From assembly GCF_033366695.1 (NCBI RefSeq), contig NZ_JAOBTQ010000001.1:868001-932000 (forward strand): a stretch of 64,000 nucleotides of DNA, in the 5' to 3' direction. This DNA comes from Streptomyces sp. SCL15-4 (GTDB lineage: Bacteria; Actinomycetota; Actinomycetes; Streptomycetales; Streptomycetaceae). Position 1 is the first letter of the stretch, and each line of letters opens with the position of its first letter. Position numbers and translations under genes: made by a program. Shown here one piece after another: positions 1-8,281 of this stretch. The notes under the pieces were generated by a model that worked only from the letters and a program-made list of their open reading frames with translations, was not told the origin of the DNA and did not search any database.

Positions 1-114
1 GTCACCGACTGGAGACCGGACTCCGACTTGCGCCGGCACGATCGCAGCGTCGAGTGGACGGATTACGGCGGCATGGCGGAGGTCCCTCCGCGACCGGCCA
101 CGAAGGAAGCCTAG
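1..114 (+). CDS. C-terminal end of an unidentified protein
   Basis: Frame 1 is open from the first base to a TAG at 112-114 and encodes 37 residues including WTDYGGMAEVPP. The composition (several Trp and Asp, acidic and proline-rich tail) looks more like a real protein end than a shadow frame. It runs convergently into the XRE gene on the other strand, and the two stop codons overlap at 111-114. I do not recognise the family, and the start lies outside the window. A non-coding open frame of this length is possible at this GC content. Confidence 0.4.
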   Translation, partial: VTDWRPDSDLRRHDRSVEWTDYGGMAEVPPRPATKEA

Positions 115-1022
115 GCGTAGTGCTCGCGCGCCTTCTTCAGCAGTTCCAGCGTTTTCTCCCGGCTCAGCGCGGAGTCGTTGCTCAGGCGCAGGAGCAGCGT
201 CGCGAACCGTTCCACGTCCCGTGTCTGCATGTGGTAGTCCGCGCTGTCGTTGCCCTCCACATAGACGATCGGAGGCAGATCGCCCATCTCGAAGGTCAGG
301 TGCGTCATCGAGGCGTGGTTGGAGACCACCGTGCCGGCGAGCGGGACGATGCGAATGGAGACCCGGGGATCGTGCGTGAGGTCGATGAGCTTCTGGACCT
401 GGCCGCGCATGACGGCCCTGTCGCCGACAACGCGGTAAAGGACGCTCTCGTCGAGCAGGAAGGCGGCATAGGGCGAGGAGGCCCCTTGGCCGAAGAACCG
501 CTCTTGCCGCTCGCGTCGCAGCTCGGTCCGCAAACCGATCACCTCGCGCGTCGGCCGTGCCTCACCCAAGCCGTTCCGGATGATCCGCTCCGCGTATTCC
601 GGAGTCTGGATCAACCCCGGGACGATGAAAGCCTCGAACGTCTGAAGCACCGAACACTGTGATTCGAGTCCGATGAGACGCTTCATCCAGTGGGCCGCGC
701 AGTCGGAGAACTTCCGCTCGAACCACTCCGGTTCGGTGGCTCGCTGGGCGAAGGCCAGCAGCAGCAGCCGGTCTTCCTCCGCCAGGCCGAAGAAACGGGC
801 GAGTTCGCCGATGTCCCTGAGGTCCGGCGGGCTCTCGGCCCGCTCCAGGCGGCTGATCTTGGAGACGGACGCGTTGATCGCCTTCGCCACGGTGCTGAGT
901 GTGCGCTTGCCCCGCAGTTCGCGGAGCCGGTGCCCGAGCAATAACCCGGCGACGGTCGGGACGACCTCAGCGACCGGGCGCCCTTGGAAAAGCGGGACGA
1001 CGCCCTCGGACTCAAGGGACAC
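111..1022 (-). CDS. XRE-family helix-turn-helix regulator with DUF5753 domain
   Basis: The protein of about 303 aa has an N-terminal XRE DNA-binding domain (region LGHRLRELRGKRTLS to KISRLERAE) followed by a DUF5753 ligand/partner domain that begins around ECSVLQTFEAFIVPGLIQTPEYAERI. This architecture is that of WhiJ/Scr1-type Streptomyces regulators. I chose the GTG at 1022 because a GGAGG lies four bases upstream; the ATG at 1055 has no ribosome site. The next gene downstream of its promoter side is a DUF397 protein on the same strand, the usual partner of this family, and such pairs control development and antibiotic production. The two genes are separated by 78 bases, so they may have their own promoters. 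Confidence 0.9.
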   Translation of the reverse strand: MSLESEGVVPLFQGRPVAEVVPTVAGLLLGHRLRELRGKRTLSTVAKAINASVSKISRLERAESPPDLRDIGELARFFGLAEEDRLLLLAFAQRATEPEWFERKFSDCAAHWMKRLIGLESQCSVLQTFEAFIVPGLIQTPEYAERIIRNGLGEARPTREVIGLRTELRRERQERFFGQGASSPYAAFLLDESVLYRVVGDRAVMRGQVQKLIDLTHDPRVSIRIVPLAGTVVSNHASMTHLTFEMGDLPPIVYVEGNDSADYHMQTRDVERFATLLLRLSNDSALSREKTLELLKKAREHYA

Positions 1023-1100
1023 GCGGCCTCCAATCAAGGAAAAGCATGCCTCCATGATGGCATGCCAGAAGACCGCGTGTCCCCTCGAATGAACTTCCGA

Positions 1101-1337
1101 CTAACCGTCGATCAGATGGTCGAACTCCTGATTCTTGGCGCCGTGCACGAACGCCTCGAACTCCGCGTTCTTGAAGATCAGGGCCGGCCCGGTCGGGTCC
1201 GTGGAGTTCCGGACCGCCACCCTACCGTCCGGGAGCCTGGTCAGTTCCACGCACTGGCCGTTCGCGCTGCTCTTCCTGCTCTTCACCCACGCCGCCTCGA
1301 TCGAAGCGGCGGAGACTCCGTTCGAATAGTTCTGCAT
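1101..1337 (-). CDS. DUF397 small partner protein
   Basis: The 78-aa protein carries the DUF397 signature: W-V/K-S-R-K-S-S near residue 17, CVELTRLPDGRVAVRNSTDP in the middle, and a C-terminal F-EAFVHGAK segment. The ATG at 1337 is preceded by AGGAGGTG (1342-1349), a strong ribosome site. In Streptomyces, DUF397 proteins pair with XRE/DUF5753 regulators such as WhiJ and behave in some cases like an antitoxin or anti-regulator. Its neighbour at 111-1022 fits that role. The exact target is unknown. Confidence 0.9.
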   Translation of the reverse strand: MQNYSNGVSAASIEAAWVKSRKSSANGQCVELTRLPDGRVAVRNSTDPTGPALIFKNAEFEAFVHGAKNQEFDHLIDG

Positions 1338-1907
1338 GCGCACACCTCCTGAAGTCGCGATGCGATTATCCGATTTTCTCGCCACCATGCCGTCAACTCT
1401 TTGAACAGGCAGGCGGAGACGCCATGCAATCCCGTGATGCAATTGCACGACCCTCACCGTATCGGAATTAGCGGCCGCCCCGTTCGAACACGGCGACCCA
1501 CTTTCGGGTGATCCGCACCGGACCGGCCAGTGCCGTGTGACGTGGAGCGGGGAGAGGGCGGGCCGGTGCGCCCGGTGCTGTTCGCCGGTGTGGACGGGCA
1601 GTTGAATCCGTATGCCGCGAAGCCGTGTCGGCGGCCCGGGAGTTGTTGGACACCCCCGCTCTGATGCCTCCCCACCGAGGCGGCCGAGCGACGCCGGCCG
1701 CCTCGGTGGGGAGGCCGGACGAACCGGTGCGGCAACCGGGCGCGGAGGTGCTCGAAGGACCTGGATGAGCCCCGTGGGCCCGGCGGCTGCTGCCGGCAGA
1801 GTAGGTCCTCGTGCCGTGGTGTCGTCGCCCACGGACGAAACCGTTCTCCTCCCGGAGCGCGTTCTGCCGTACGTGGTGCGAGGCGTGTGCGACGGCGGTC
1901 CCGGCCG
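1338..1907. other. Gene-poor spacer with one long inverted repeat
   Basis: I find no convincing gene here. Long open frames on both strands are low-complexity Pro/Arg/Ala shadows. The only clear structure is the inverted repeat at 1666-1715. The part next to 1338 should hold the DUF397 promoter. Confidence 0.6.
1666..1715 (-). terminator. Perfect 20-bp inverted repeat, probable terminator
   Basis: The arms GCCTCCCCACCGAGGCGGCC (1666-1685) and its exact complement (1696-1715) enclose a 10-base loop. There is no T-run. It lies 190 bp downstream of the metallo-hydrolase stop codon, so it may end that transcript, but its distance also allows another role. Confidence 0.55.
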
Positions 1908-2777
1908 TTACCAGCGGATCGCCTTGAAGTCGATCGGCCGGGGGTGGAGCAGGCGGGTGCGTTCGGCCAGGGCGTGCAGGCGGCGGGACATCTCGTCGGC
2001 CGGCAGACGGCGCCGGTCGCCGTGCCCGGGCAGGACCCATTCGAACCGCAGCCGGTCCGCCGTCCTGGCCAGGGACGCGGCCAGTTCCTCGATGGAGTAC
2101 CAGGTCACGGTCTCGGCGACCTCCAGGTCCCCGGTCGTCCGCGACCAGTAGAAGCTGTCGCCGGTGAAGCAGTACCGGTCGTCGGCCACATACAGGACGC
2201 TGCCCCGGGTGTGTCCGGGCAGGGGGTGGACGGTGACCCCTTCGGCGATCTCCAGCGGCTCCAGTCCGCGGATCACCCGGTCCGCGTCCGGTGCGGCGTC
2301 CAGGTCGCCTTCGTGGATCCACAGCCGGGCGCCGAAGTGGTCGGCGTAGCGGCGGCCGTGTGCGGCGTGGTCGCGGTGGGTGAGCAGCACATCGGTGACG
2401 GGCCCGGAGGCCGTGTAGCGCTCGGCGAGTTCCGTGCTCCAGCGCGGCGTGTCGATCATCATCCGGGTGCCGGACGGCCGGAGCAGCAGATAGGAGTTGG
2501 CGCCGGCGGTGTGCGGCGAGTTGTGCCCGCAGATCAGCACCCCGTCGTCCAGGGCCAGTGGGAACGGGTCCAGCGAGCGGTCCGCGCGGCCGGTCACCGG
2601 GCGGATGGAGCGGGTGTGGCAGGCGAAGACCGCGGCGTGCAGGCGCCGGTTCTCCGCCTCGTCGGCCGGCGGGCGCACGATGCGCGACGTTCCGCCGGCC
2701 TCCTCGATCAGTTCGGGCGCGAACTGCCGGGCCACGTCGCAGTTCGTGCAGCGGTCGTCCACATACCATTCGTCCAC
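1908..2777 (-). CDS. MBL-fold metallo-hydrolase with N-terminal ferredoxin-like segment
   Basis: This 289-aa protein has a C-terminal metallo-beta-lactamase fold with the metal motif THRDHAAH, a second histidine in LPGHTRGS, an aspartate in FTGDSFYW, and a final histidine in VLPGHGDRR. The N-terminus, CTNCDVAR followed later by ACHTRSI, resembles the ferredoxin-type segment found in a family of actinobacterial and plant MBL proteins. Those normally have CxxCxxC; here the third cysteine of the first cluster is alanine, so a normal 4Fe-4S cluster is doubtful. The GTG start at 2777 has AAGGAGG six bases upstream, which excludes the much longer open frame. Substrate unknown; thioester or glyoxalase-type hydrolysis is a family-level guess. 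Confidence 0.88.
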   Translation of the reverse strand: MDEWYVDDRCTNCDVARQFAPELIEEAGGTSRIVRPPADEAENRRLHAAVFACHTRSIRPVTGRADRSLDPFPLALDDGVLICGHNSPHTAGANSYLLLRPSGTRMMIDTPRWSTELAERYTASGPVTDVLLTHRDHAAHGRRYADHFGARLWIHEGDLDAAPDADRVIRGLEPLEIAEGVTVHPLPGHTRGSVLYVADDRYCFTGDSFYWSRTTGDLEVAETVTWYSIEELAASLARTADRLRFEWVLPGHGDRRRLPADEMSRRLHALAERTRLLHPRPIDFKAIRW

Positions 2778-2944
2778 GGCCGGCCTCCTTGCCTCGCGGG
2801 CGGTCCCGGCCCGGGCCGCCGTCCCTTCCAGAGGTATCGCTTCGACCGCCGAAGCGGAAGGCCGTCCTGATCTTGTATTTCGCGTGCCCGGGCGCTCTGG
2901 GCGCCGGGCGGGGAACGGGTCGCGTCGGATGATCTTGGGGTTGC

Positions 2945-3442
2945 TCAGGGGTGTACCTCGAAGCCGCCCAGGCCGTCGAACCGCACCTCGCGCACCGCGT
3001 CGAATCCGTCCGCCACCGAGGGTCTGCGCAGCCGCTTCAGGGTCGCCAGGACGCCGACGTCGGGGACCCGGTCGCGGCCCTCGCGGGCGTCGTTGCGGCG
3101 CAGGGAGCCCGCCGCGTCGGGCGGGAACCAGTAGGCCGTCACGGTGGCCCCGTGGGCCCGGGCCGCCGCCACCAGCGGGTCCCACTCCCGCGGCGACGGG
3201 TTGGTGTTGTCCACGGCCACGGACCGGCCCGCCGCCAGATGCTCCGAGACCAGCCGCATCTGCCGGGCCTGCTTGTTCTTCGCGCCGCGCGGGAACAGGT
3301 CCTTGCTGACCAGCGCGTACCGTTCGGACAGGCACCGGGTGTAGAAGGTGGACTTCCCGGAGGCCTGCAGCCCGACCAGCACCGCCAGATCCGCCGGCTC
3401 CGACAGATCCGCCGGGTCCGCCGGGTCCGGCTTCGTCGTCAT
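2945..3442 (-). CDS. Small AAA/P-loop kinase-like ATPase
   Basis: The 165-aa protein opens with an acidic leader and then a Walker A loop GLQASGKS (about residues 24-31), followed by VSKDLFPRG and AVDNTNPSPREW, the pattern of polynucleotide-kinase/zeta-toxin-like P-loop kinases. Such proteins phosphorylate small molecules or nucleic-acid ends. The ATG at 3442 starts the protein. No antitoxin-like partner is adjacent, so I do not call it a toxin. Its neighbours are unrelated enzymes. Confidence 0.85.
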   Translation of the reverse strand: MTTKPDPADPADLSEPADLAVLVGLQASGKSTFYTRCLSERYALVSKDLFPRGAKNKQARQMRLVSEHLAAGRSVAVDNTNPSPREWDPLVAAARAHGATVTAYWFPPDAAGSLRRNDAREGRDRVPDVGVLATLKRLRRPSVADGFDAVREVRFDGLGGFEVHP

Positions 3443-3540
3443 ACCCGCCACTGTGGCACGTCGTCGGTTCCGTCCGGGCGTCCTCGCGGGGCGCGACGTC
3501 CGGGAGGAGACGGCGGCCGAGCGGTCGCGGCGCCCTCGCC

Positions 3541-4266
3541 TCAGTCCCGGCCGACGCTCTCCAGCAGGCCGGTGACCTGCGGGCGTACGACCTCCCACGC
3601 GTCGTCCGGCAGATCGCCGAGGGCCGTGTCGCGCAGCGCCGCGAGGCTGTCCTCGGTGCCGGTGCCGGTGCCGCACGGAGCGGTGCCGCTGAGCACGGCG
3701 TAGCCGTCCCGTACGGCTATGCGCAGGCGCCGGCCGTCGGCCTCGGTGTGCAGGGCCGAGGCCACCGCGAGGGGCGGCTCCCCGCCGGGGCCGCCGGGCA
3801 GTTTGCGGTACGCCGAGGCCAGGGGCGTGCGCCAGCGCAGGCTGAGCAGCACGGGGCGCTTGGCGATCAGCTCGGCGAGGTCGGTCTCGCGGACGCCGTC
3901 GGATTCGAGGACCGTCGCCCGGGCGTCGAGGGCGAGAGCGGCGGGCAGCAGGCAGCGCAGTGTGCTGCCGACGAGGTTGCCGCCGACCGTCGCCGACCGC
4001 CGTACGGCGCCGGTGCCTATGGTGGCGGCGGCCAGCCGCAGGACGTTCGGCACCGCCGTGTCGATCCGGTGCAACAGCACGGCACCGCCGAGTGCCTCCC
4101 GGCCGATGACGTTCGCCTCCGGCACCTCGCGGAGCGACATCGCGAGGTCCGGGAACCCGTCGCGCTGCCAGGTCGCCCAGACGAGCGTCGCCCCGCCTAT
4201 CGGCACGGCCCCGTCGGCGAGACACTGCCGGGCTTCCGGCACGGACGTGGGCAGACACAACAGCAC
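3541..4266 (-). CDS. FAD-binding subunit of a molybdenum hydroxylase family
   Basis: About 241 aa. The N-terminal FAD domain has PIGGATLVWATW and the diagnostic IGTGAVRRSATVGGNLVGS motif of xanthine dehydrogenase / CO dehydrogenase medium subunits, which carry electrons between the iron-sulfur and FAD centres. The C-terminal domain (LSLRWRTPL onward) is short compared with the usual 280-300 aa. The GTG at 4266 follows an AGGCAGG-like site. No molybdopterin (large) or 2Fe-2S (small) subunit lies nearby, so it is an orphan in this window. It may have acquired another role, or its partners may be elsewhere. Confidence 0.85.
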   Translation of the reverse strand: MLLCLPTSVPEARQCLADGAVPIGGATLVWATWQRDGFPDLAMSLREVPEANVIGREALGGAVLLHRIDTAVPNVLRLAAATIGTGAVRRSATVGGNLVGSTLRCLLPAALALDARATVLESDGVRETDLAELIAKRPVLLSLRWRTPLASAYRKLPGGPGGEPPLAVASALHTEADGRRLRIAVRDGYAVLSGTAPCGTGTGTEDSLAALRDTALGDLPDDAWEVVRPQVTGLLESVGRD

Positions 4267-4558
4267 AGCGGCCGACCTGCCTTTCTGGGCTGGGGAGTCG
4301 GGTCGGACGGCGGACGGCCACCTGCCCGCCGACAGCGCAGTCTTCTCGGGTCCCGGGGGGCGCGTACAGGGCTCACACGAGCATGCGGCGTGCGCTCGCG
4401 GATCACCGGCCGGCCGGCCCGATGCGGGTCCTCGGGGAAAGGGAATGGCCGGTGGGAGGCGGGGTGTTGGGGTGGTGGGAGGCGGCTGCCGCCCTCGCAC
4501 CACATGCGGCGTGCCCCGTCTGCCGGGGCGGCCGTGTCTACGGAAGGAAGCACCGTCC

Positions 4559-4978
4559 ATGGCCCGCGACGCGCGCACGATCACCAACCCGGCCACCCTG
4601 CACGACCCGGCCCCCTTCGGCTACAGCCACGCCGTCTCGGCGCCGGGCACACTCGTCTTCATCGCGGGTCAGTACGCCTCCGATGCCTCCGGCGCTCCGG
4701 TGCCCGGTGACTTCGCCGCCCAGGTGGAGCTGGCCTTCGACCGGTTGCGGCTGGCTCTTCAGGCGGAGGGGCTCGGGTACGAACACGTCGTGCGGCTCGG
4801 CACGTTCGTCGTCGACCACGACGCCGCCAGGCTGGAGGTCCTCGGCAAGGCCCTGCACGCGTGTTTCGGGGACCGGCTGCCGGCCCAGACACTGAGCGGC
4901 GTGGCATCGCTCGCGCTGCCCGGCATGCTGTTCGAGGTCGACGCGGTCGCCGTTCGGCCGGCCGCGTCGCAGCGGTGA
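4559..4978 (+). CDS. RidA/YjgF-family protein lacking the catalytic arginine
   Basis: The 139-aa sequence has the RidA fold signatures FIAGQYA, AFDRLRLALQAEGLGYEHVVRLGTF-like helix-strand and LFEVDAVAV at the C-terminus. RidA proteins hydrolyse reactive enamine/imine intermediates made by PLP enzymes, using an arginine in a PARS/T motif. Here that motif reads LPAQT, so the arginine is glutamine, which places it among Rid subfamilies without the standard deaminase activity. The ATG at 4559 follows GGAAGGAAG. It is transcribed away from the FAD-subunit gene. Confidence 0.9.
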   Translation: MARDARTITNPATLHDPAPFGYSHAVSAPGTLVFIAGQYASDASGAPVPGDFAAQVELAFDRLRLALQAEGLGYEHVVRLGTFVVDHDAARLEVLGKALHACFGDRLPAQTLSGVASLALPGMLFEVDAVAVRPAASQR

Positions 4979-5369
4979 CGGGCGCCCGCCCCGGTCGCTC
5001 CGCGCCGCTCGCCACCCTGCGTTCCTGAGCGCCGCCGCACCCCGCCCGCGAGGTGGTACGCGGAACCAACGGTGCGCCGGGACGGTGGAGTTGCGCGGAT
5101 GCCGGGCCGCGCGGCGGGGCCGGCCCGAGGAGGCCGGGGAAGGTGCGCGGGCTCGGCGATGGTGTCCGGCGGCCGGCCGGGGTGAGGGCGGCCGGGTCGG
5201 TGTCTCGGGCGAGCGGTGTCGCGCCGGTGCGGCCGGACACCACGACCGCGACACGGCGGCGCGGCCCGAAAGGCCCGAGGCGGCGGCCCGGCCGTGAGAT
5301 GCCGGCGTGTCCTCACCGCATCGTCGAGGTGCCGCGCGGTGAGAGGCTCGCGGTCCGCGACGACCGGGT
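4979..5369. other. Spacer without a recognisable gene
   Basis: High-GC sequence with only low-complexity open frames. It leads into the decayed epimerase gene that follows and may contain its unrecognisable upstream part. Confidence 0.5.
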
Positions 5370-5664
5370 CCGGTCCACGTGGCCGCGCCCTTTGCCGGCG
5401 CTGCACGGCGTCGCGTAGGAGGACGTCGCGGAGACGATCGGCCGTCGTGCCCGTGTGCCCAGCGGGTCCGTGGCGCCCGAGGAGGCGGTCGGGCACTTCA
5501 CCTGGCTGGGCCGCTTCCTCGGCCTGGACCCGGCCGCGTCGAGCACGCTCACCCGCGAACCGGTGGGCTGGCAGCCCGTACGCCCGGGGCTCCTCGCGGA
5601 CCTCGGCGAGGGACACGGTTCCGAGGTGCCGGCCGGCGCCGTCCGACCGGCCCGGCAGCGGTGA
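5370..5664 (+). pseudogene. Remnant of an NAD(P)-dependent epimerase/SDR gene, C-terminal part
   Basis: The stretch from about 5412 reads EDVAETIGRRARV, then SVAPEEAVGHFTWLGRFLGLD, PAASSTLTREPVGWQPV and PGLLADLGEGHG. This is the familiar C-terminal segment of extended SDR proteins (RDIAEVIGRR, then ASSALTRELLGWQPT, then PGLLEDLEGHYF). An in-frame TAG interrupts it just after LHGVA (about 5417-5419). Upstream, VHVAAPFAGA-like residues that match the VHVDDAARLF segment are in another frame. The catalytic N-terminal half is missing. It is therefore a decayed fragment, though the last 69 codons could still be translated from 5455. Confidence 0.6.
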
Positions 5665-5679
5665 CCGGTTCCCGGGTGG

Positions 5680-5716
5680 AAAAAAGTCCTGCCGGGCCGC
5701 GTGGCCCGGCAGGACT
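5680..5716 (-). terminator. Intrinsic terminator of the MMPL transporter gene
   Basis: A perfect 14-bp stem AGTCCTGCCGGGCC (5685-5698) pairs with 5703-5716 around a GCGT loop. On the minus strand it is followed by a run of six T (5680-5685). It starts 22 bases after the stop codon of the MMPL gene. This is one of few T-tailed terminators in the window. Confidence 0.9.
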
Positions 5717-5737
5717 CGTCCGTGGATCCGGCTGCCG

Positions 5738-7912
5738 CTAGCCGCGGCGCCCGGCCGGATCGTGAGCGGTGGTGTCCCGGTCCTCGTCGCGCCGGAGGGT
5801 GCCGGCGCCGGTGCCCGGCGTCCTGGCCCGGTCACCGTGGCCCGGCCACCAGGCGGCATGGCCGATCAGGGCCGTGAGGCTCGGGGTGAAGAACATCGCC
5901 ATGACGAACGCGGCCACCACGATGCCGAAGGAGACCGCGAAGCCCATCTCCGACAGCAGCGAGTTGCCCGCCAGCATCATCGTGGCGAAGGTCGCCGCAA
6001 GGATGAAGCCCGCCGCGGCCACGGTCGGGCCCGCGTGCCGGAGGGCCATGCCGGCCGCCTCGCGCGGCTCGCGGCCCTCGCGGGCCTCCTCACGCAGCCG
6101 GGCGATCATGAGGATGTTGTAGTCGGTGCCGATCGCGACCACGAAGAGATACATGATCACCGGCAGCATGAACATCAGACCCGAGTGGCCCTGCCAGTTC
6201 TGGAAGATCCACACGGTGGCGCCGAGGGTGGCACCGAAGCCGAGGCCCACGGAGGCGATCAGGTACCACGGGGCGACCACACTGCGCAGCAGCAGCCCCA
6301 GGATGATCATGATGAGGAGGGCGGCGACCGGGAAGACCGTGCGGTAGTCGTGGTTGACCGCCGCGTCGATGTCCTTGTAGATCGAGGACATGCCGCCGAC
6401 GTACGCCTCGGTGCCGCCGGGCGCCGCCGAGTGCGCGACGTCGCGGACCCGGCCCACGGCGTCGATCGCCTTGTCCGTCGACGCCTCGTACTTCAGCGTG
6501 ACGGTGAAGTCGGCGGTGGTGCCCTCCCTGTTGAGCTGGGTCATACGCGCACTGGCGACGCCGTCCACCTCGCCCAGCTTCCGGGCGTACTCCTTGAAGC
6601 GGGACCCGTCCAGCTGCTTGCCGTCGGTGCTGGACAGGTAGACGTCGGTGGGTGCCGCCGCGCCCGCCGAGTACGCCTTCTGCATCTGGTCCTGGACGAC
6701 CATGGACTCCTTGGTCTTGGGCATGGAGCCCGACGCCAGGTCGAAGGTGGCCTTGAAGCCGAAGGTGCCGGCCGACAGGACGAGCAGGACGAGCCCGGAG
6801 ACGACGGCGGTCAGCGCCGGACGGCGCTGGACGCCCCGGCCGAGGGCGGCGAAGCGGGCGTTCTGGGGCTCCTTCTGCCAGGACTTCGACGGCCAGAAGA
6901 CCTTCGGTCCGATCAGCGAGACCACGGCCGGGATCAGGGTCAGGCCCGCGATCAGGGTGGCGCCGACCGCGATGGCGAGCGCCGGGCCCATCTGCTTGAG
7001 GAAGCCCAGCGTGGACAGCACCAGGGCGAGGAAGGCGATGATGACCGCTCCGGCCGCCGAGGCGATGGCCTCGCCGACCCGGTCCACCGCGTTGATCATG
7101 GCCTGCTTGGGTTCGTCGCCGGCGCGCAGACTCTCGCGGTAACGGAATATCAGGAACAGGAAGTAGTCGGTGCCGACGCCGAAGAGCACGACGATGAGGA
7201 TCGATGAAATCGAGCTGTTGGCCTGGAGACCGAACAGCTTGGTGGCGTAGGCGATCAGGCCGTTGGCGACGGCGGACACCAGGCCGATCAGCACCAGGGG
7301 CAGTACGGCGAGGATCGGCGCCCGGAAGATGATCAGCAGTGTCACCAGGATGATGACGAAGGTGCCGATACCGATCAGCGCCTCGCCGCGCTTGGACGAG
7401 TCCTGCTGGTCGAGCGCCTGCGCCGCGGAGCCACCGAGCTTCACGTCGAGCTGCGTGCCCTTGGCCAGTTTCTTGGCCTCGTCACGCAACTCCTTCGCCG
7501 CGTCCGCCTGTTTGGGCTGGCCGGCGTTCTTGCTGTCCATCTGCACCAGGGTCAGGGTGTACTTGCCGTCCTTCGACGGCTGGCCGGGGACGACCTTCTG
7601 GACCTGGTCGATGTGCTTCTTGCCCAGCTCGGTGGTGATCCGGGCGACATCCTTCTGGTCGGCGGCGGTGAGCTTGCCGCCGTCGGTGCGCTGGTAGAGC
7701 GCGATCGCGGACGGCGTGAAGGCGCTGGGGAACGCCTTCTGCTGAAGGTCCGCCGCTTTGATGGACTCGTAACTACTGGGTAGGAAACTGCTCTCGTCAC
7801 TGTTCGAGGGCAGGCTCGGGGCGGTGGCGACTATCGCCACCGCGGCGATCAGCCACGCCACGATCGTCCAAATGGGATGACGGACGACGGCGTTGCCTAT
7901 TCGTCGGAACAT
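5738..7912 (-). CDS. MMPL/RND-family membrane transporter
   Basis: A 724-aa integral membrane protein with the MMPL arrangement: one N-terminal helix (IWTIVAWLIAAVAIVATAP), a large extracytoplasmic loop, a bundle of five helices including VVLFGVGTDYFLFLIFRYRE, a second loop, and a matching second bundle with VVAIGTDYNILMIARLREE. The paired GTDY motifs in the two halves are the proton-relay tyrosine/aspartate positions of MmpL proteins. These export lipids, antibiotics or drugs in actinomycetes. The ATG at 7912 has AGGAGG eight bases upstream, in preference to the ATG at 7969. No regulator gene sits next to it. Confidence 0.95.
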   Translation of the reverse strand: MFRRIGNAVVRHPIWTIVAWLIAAVAIVATAPSLPSNSDESSFLPSSYESIKAADLQQKAFPSAFTPSAIALYQRTDGGKLTAADQKDVARITTELGKKHIDQVQKVVPGQPSKDGKYTLTLVQMDSKNAGQPKQADAAKELRDEAKKLAKGTQLDVKLGGSAAQALDQQDSSKRGEALIGIGTFVIILVTLLIIFRAPILAVLPLVLIGLVSAVANGLIAYATKLFGLQANSSISSILIVVLFGVGTDYFLFLIFRYRESLRAGDEPKQAMINAVDRVGEAIASAAGAVIIAFLALVLSTLGFLKQMGPALAIAVGATLIAGLTLIPAVVSLIGPKVFWPSKSWQKEPQNARFAALGRGVQRRPALTAVVSGLVLLVLSAGTFGFKATFDLASGSMPKTKESMVVQDQMQKAYSAGAAAPTDVYLSSTDGKQLDGSRFKEYARKLGEVDGVASARMTQLNREGTTADFTVTLKYEASTDKAIDAVGRVRDVAHSAAPGGTEAYVGGMSSIYKDIDAAVNHDYRTVFPVAALLIMIILGLLLRSVVAPWYLIASVGLGFGATLGATVWIFQNWQGHSGLMFMLPVIMYLFVVAIGTDYNILMIARLREEAREGREPREAAGMALRHAGPTVAAAGFILAATFATMMLAGNSLLSEMGFAVSFGIVVAAFVMAMFFTPSLTALIGHAAWWPGHGDRARTPGTGAGTLRRDEDRDTTAHDPAGRRG

Positions 7913-8205
7913 GCGGAGGGTCCTCCTGGGCAGGAAGATCACCGCAGCCCGGGGAGCGGTCCCTGGCATCGGCGACCCCGACCGGCACGCGTGGAACGGG
8001 CCGGTCGCATGGTTGTCTTGACGTCACATCCTAGTGACCGCGCCCACGCGCTCCCTCATCGGACGCTCCGGCCCCGGCGAAGCGGTGGAATCCACCGGTA
8101 TATGTCTTTGGCATGTCGATGCCGGCGGCCGGGATGAACGGGCGGGGCGCGGTCGTTGAAGCGGACGCGGGACTCGACCGGAGGCACCGACACGAGGGAG
8201 TGCGC

Positions 8206-8280
8206 ATGACCGTCCAGGACATCGACCGGTCGGCCTTCGTCAAGGAGTGGGAGGAGTGGCACCGGGCCAAGGAGGAGGCG
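8206..8280 (+). pseudogene. N-terminal fragment of a DUF1684 protein
   Basis: The ATG at 8206, with GAGGGAG five bases upstream, begins MTVQDIDRSAF, then KEWEEWHRAKEEALAGP, the start of DUF1684 proteins (typically EWxxWHxxREAALxxPHGFL). The similarity ends after about 28 codons, where the sequence passes in another frame into a hydrolase C-terminus. The original gene should have been about 250 codons. The intact start signals suggest it was lost by a deletion that joined its beginning to another gene. Confidence 0.6.
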
Positions 8281-8281
8281 C

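Noticed and set aside
1666..1715. Inverted repeat as a mobile-element end
   Set aside because: No transposase, no target duplication and no second copy in the window.
2945..3442. Zeta-toxin / toxin-antitoxin call for the small P-loop kinase
   Set aside because: No antitoxin-like gene is adjacent; the fold alone does not establish toxicity.
5216..7207. A 663-codon plus-strand reading over the MMPL gene
   Set aside because: It is the antisense shadow of the MMPL gene; composition is His/Arg/Gly-rich with no domain.
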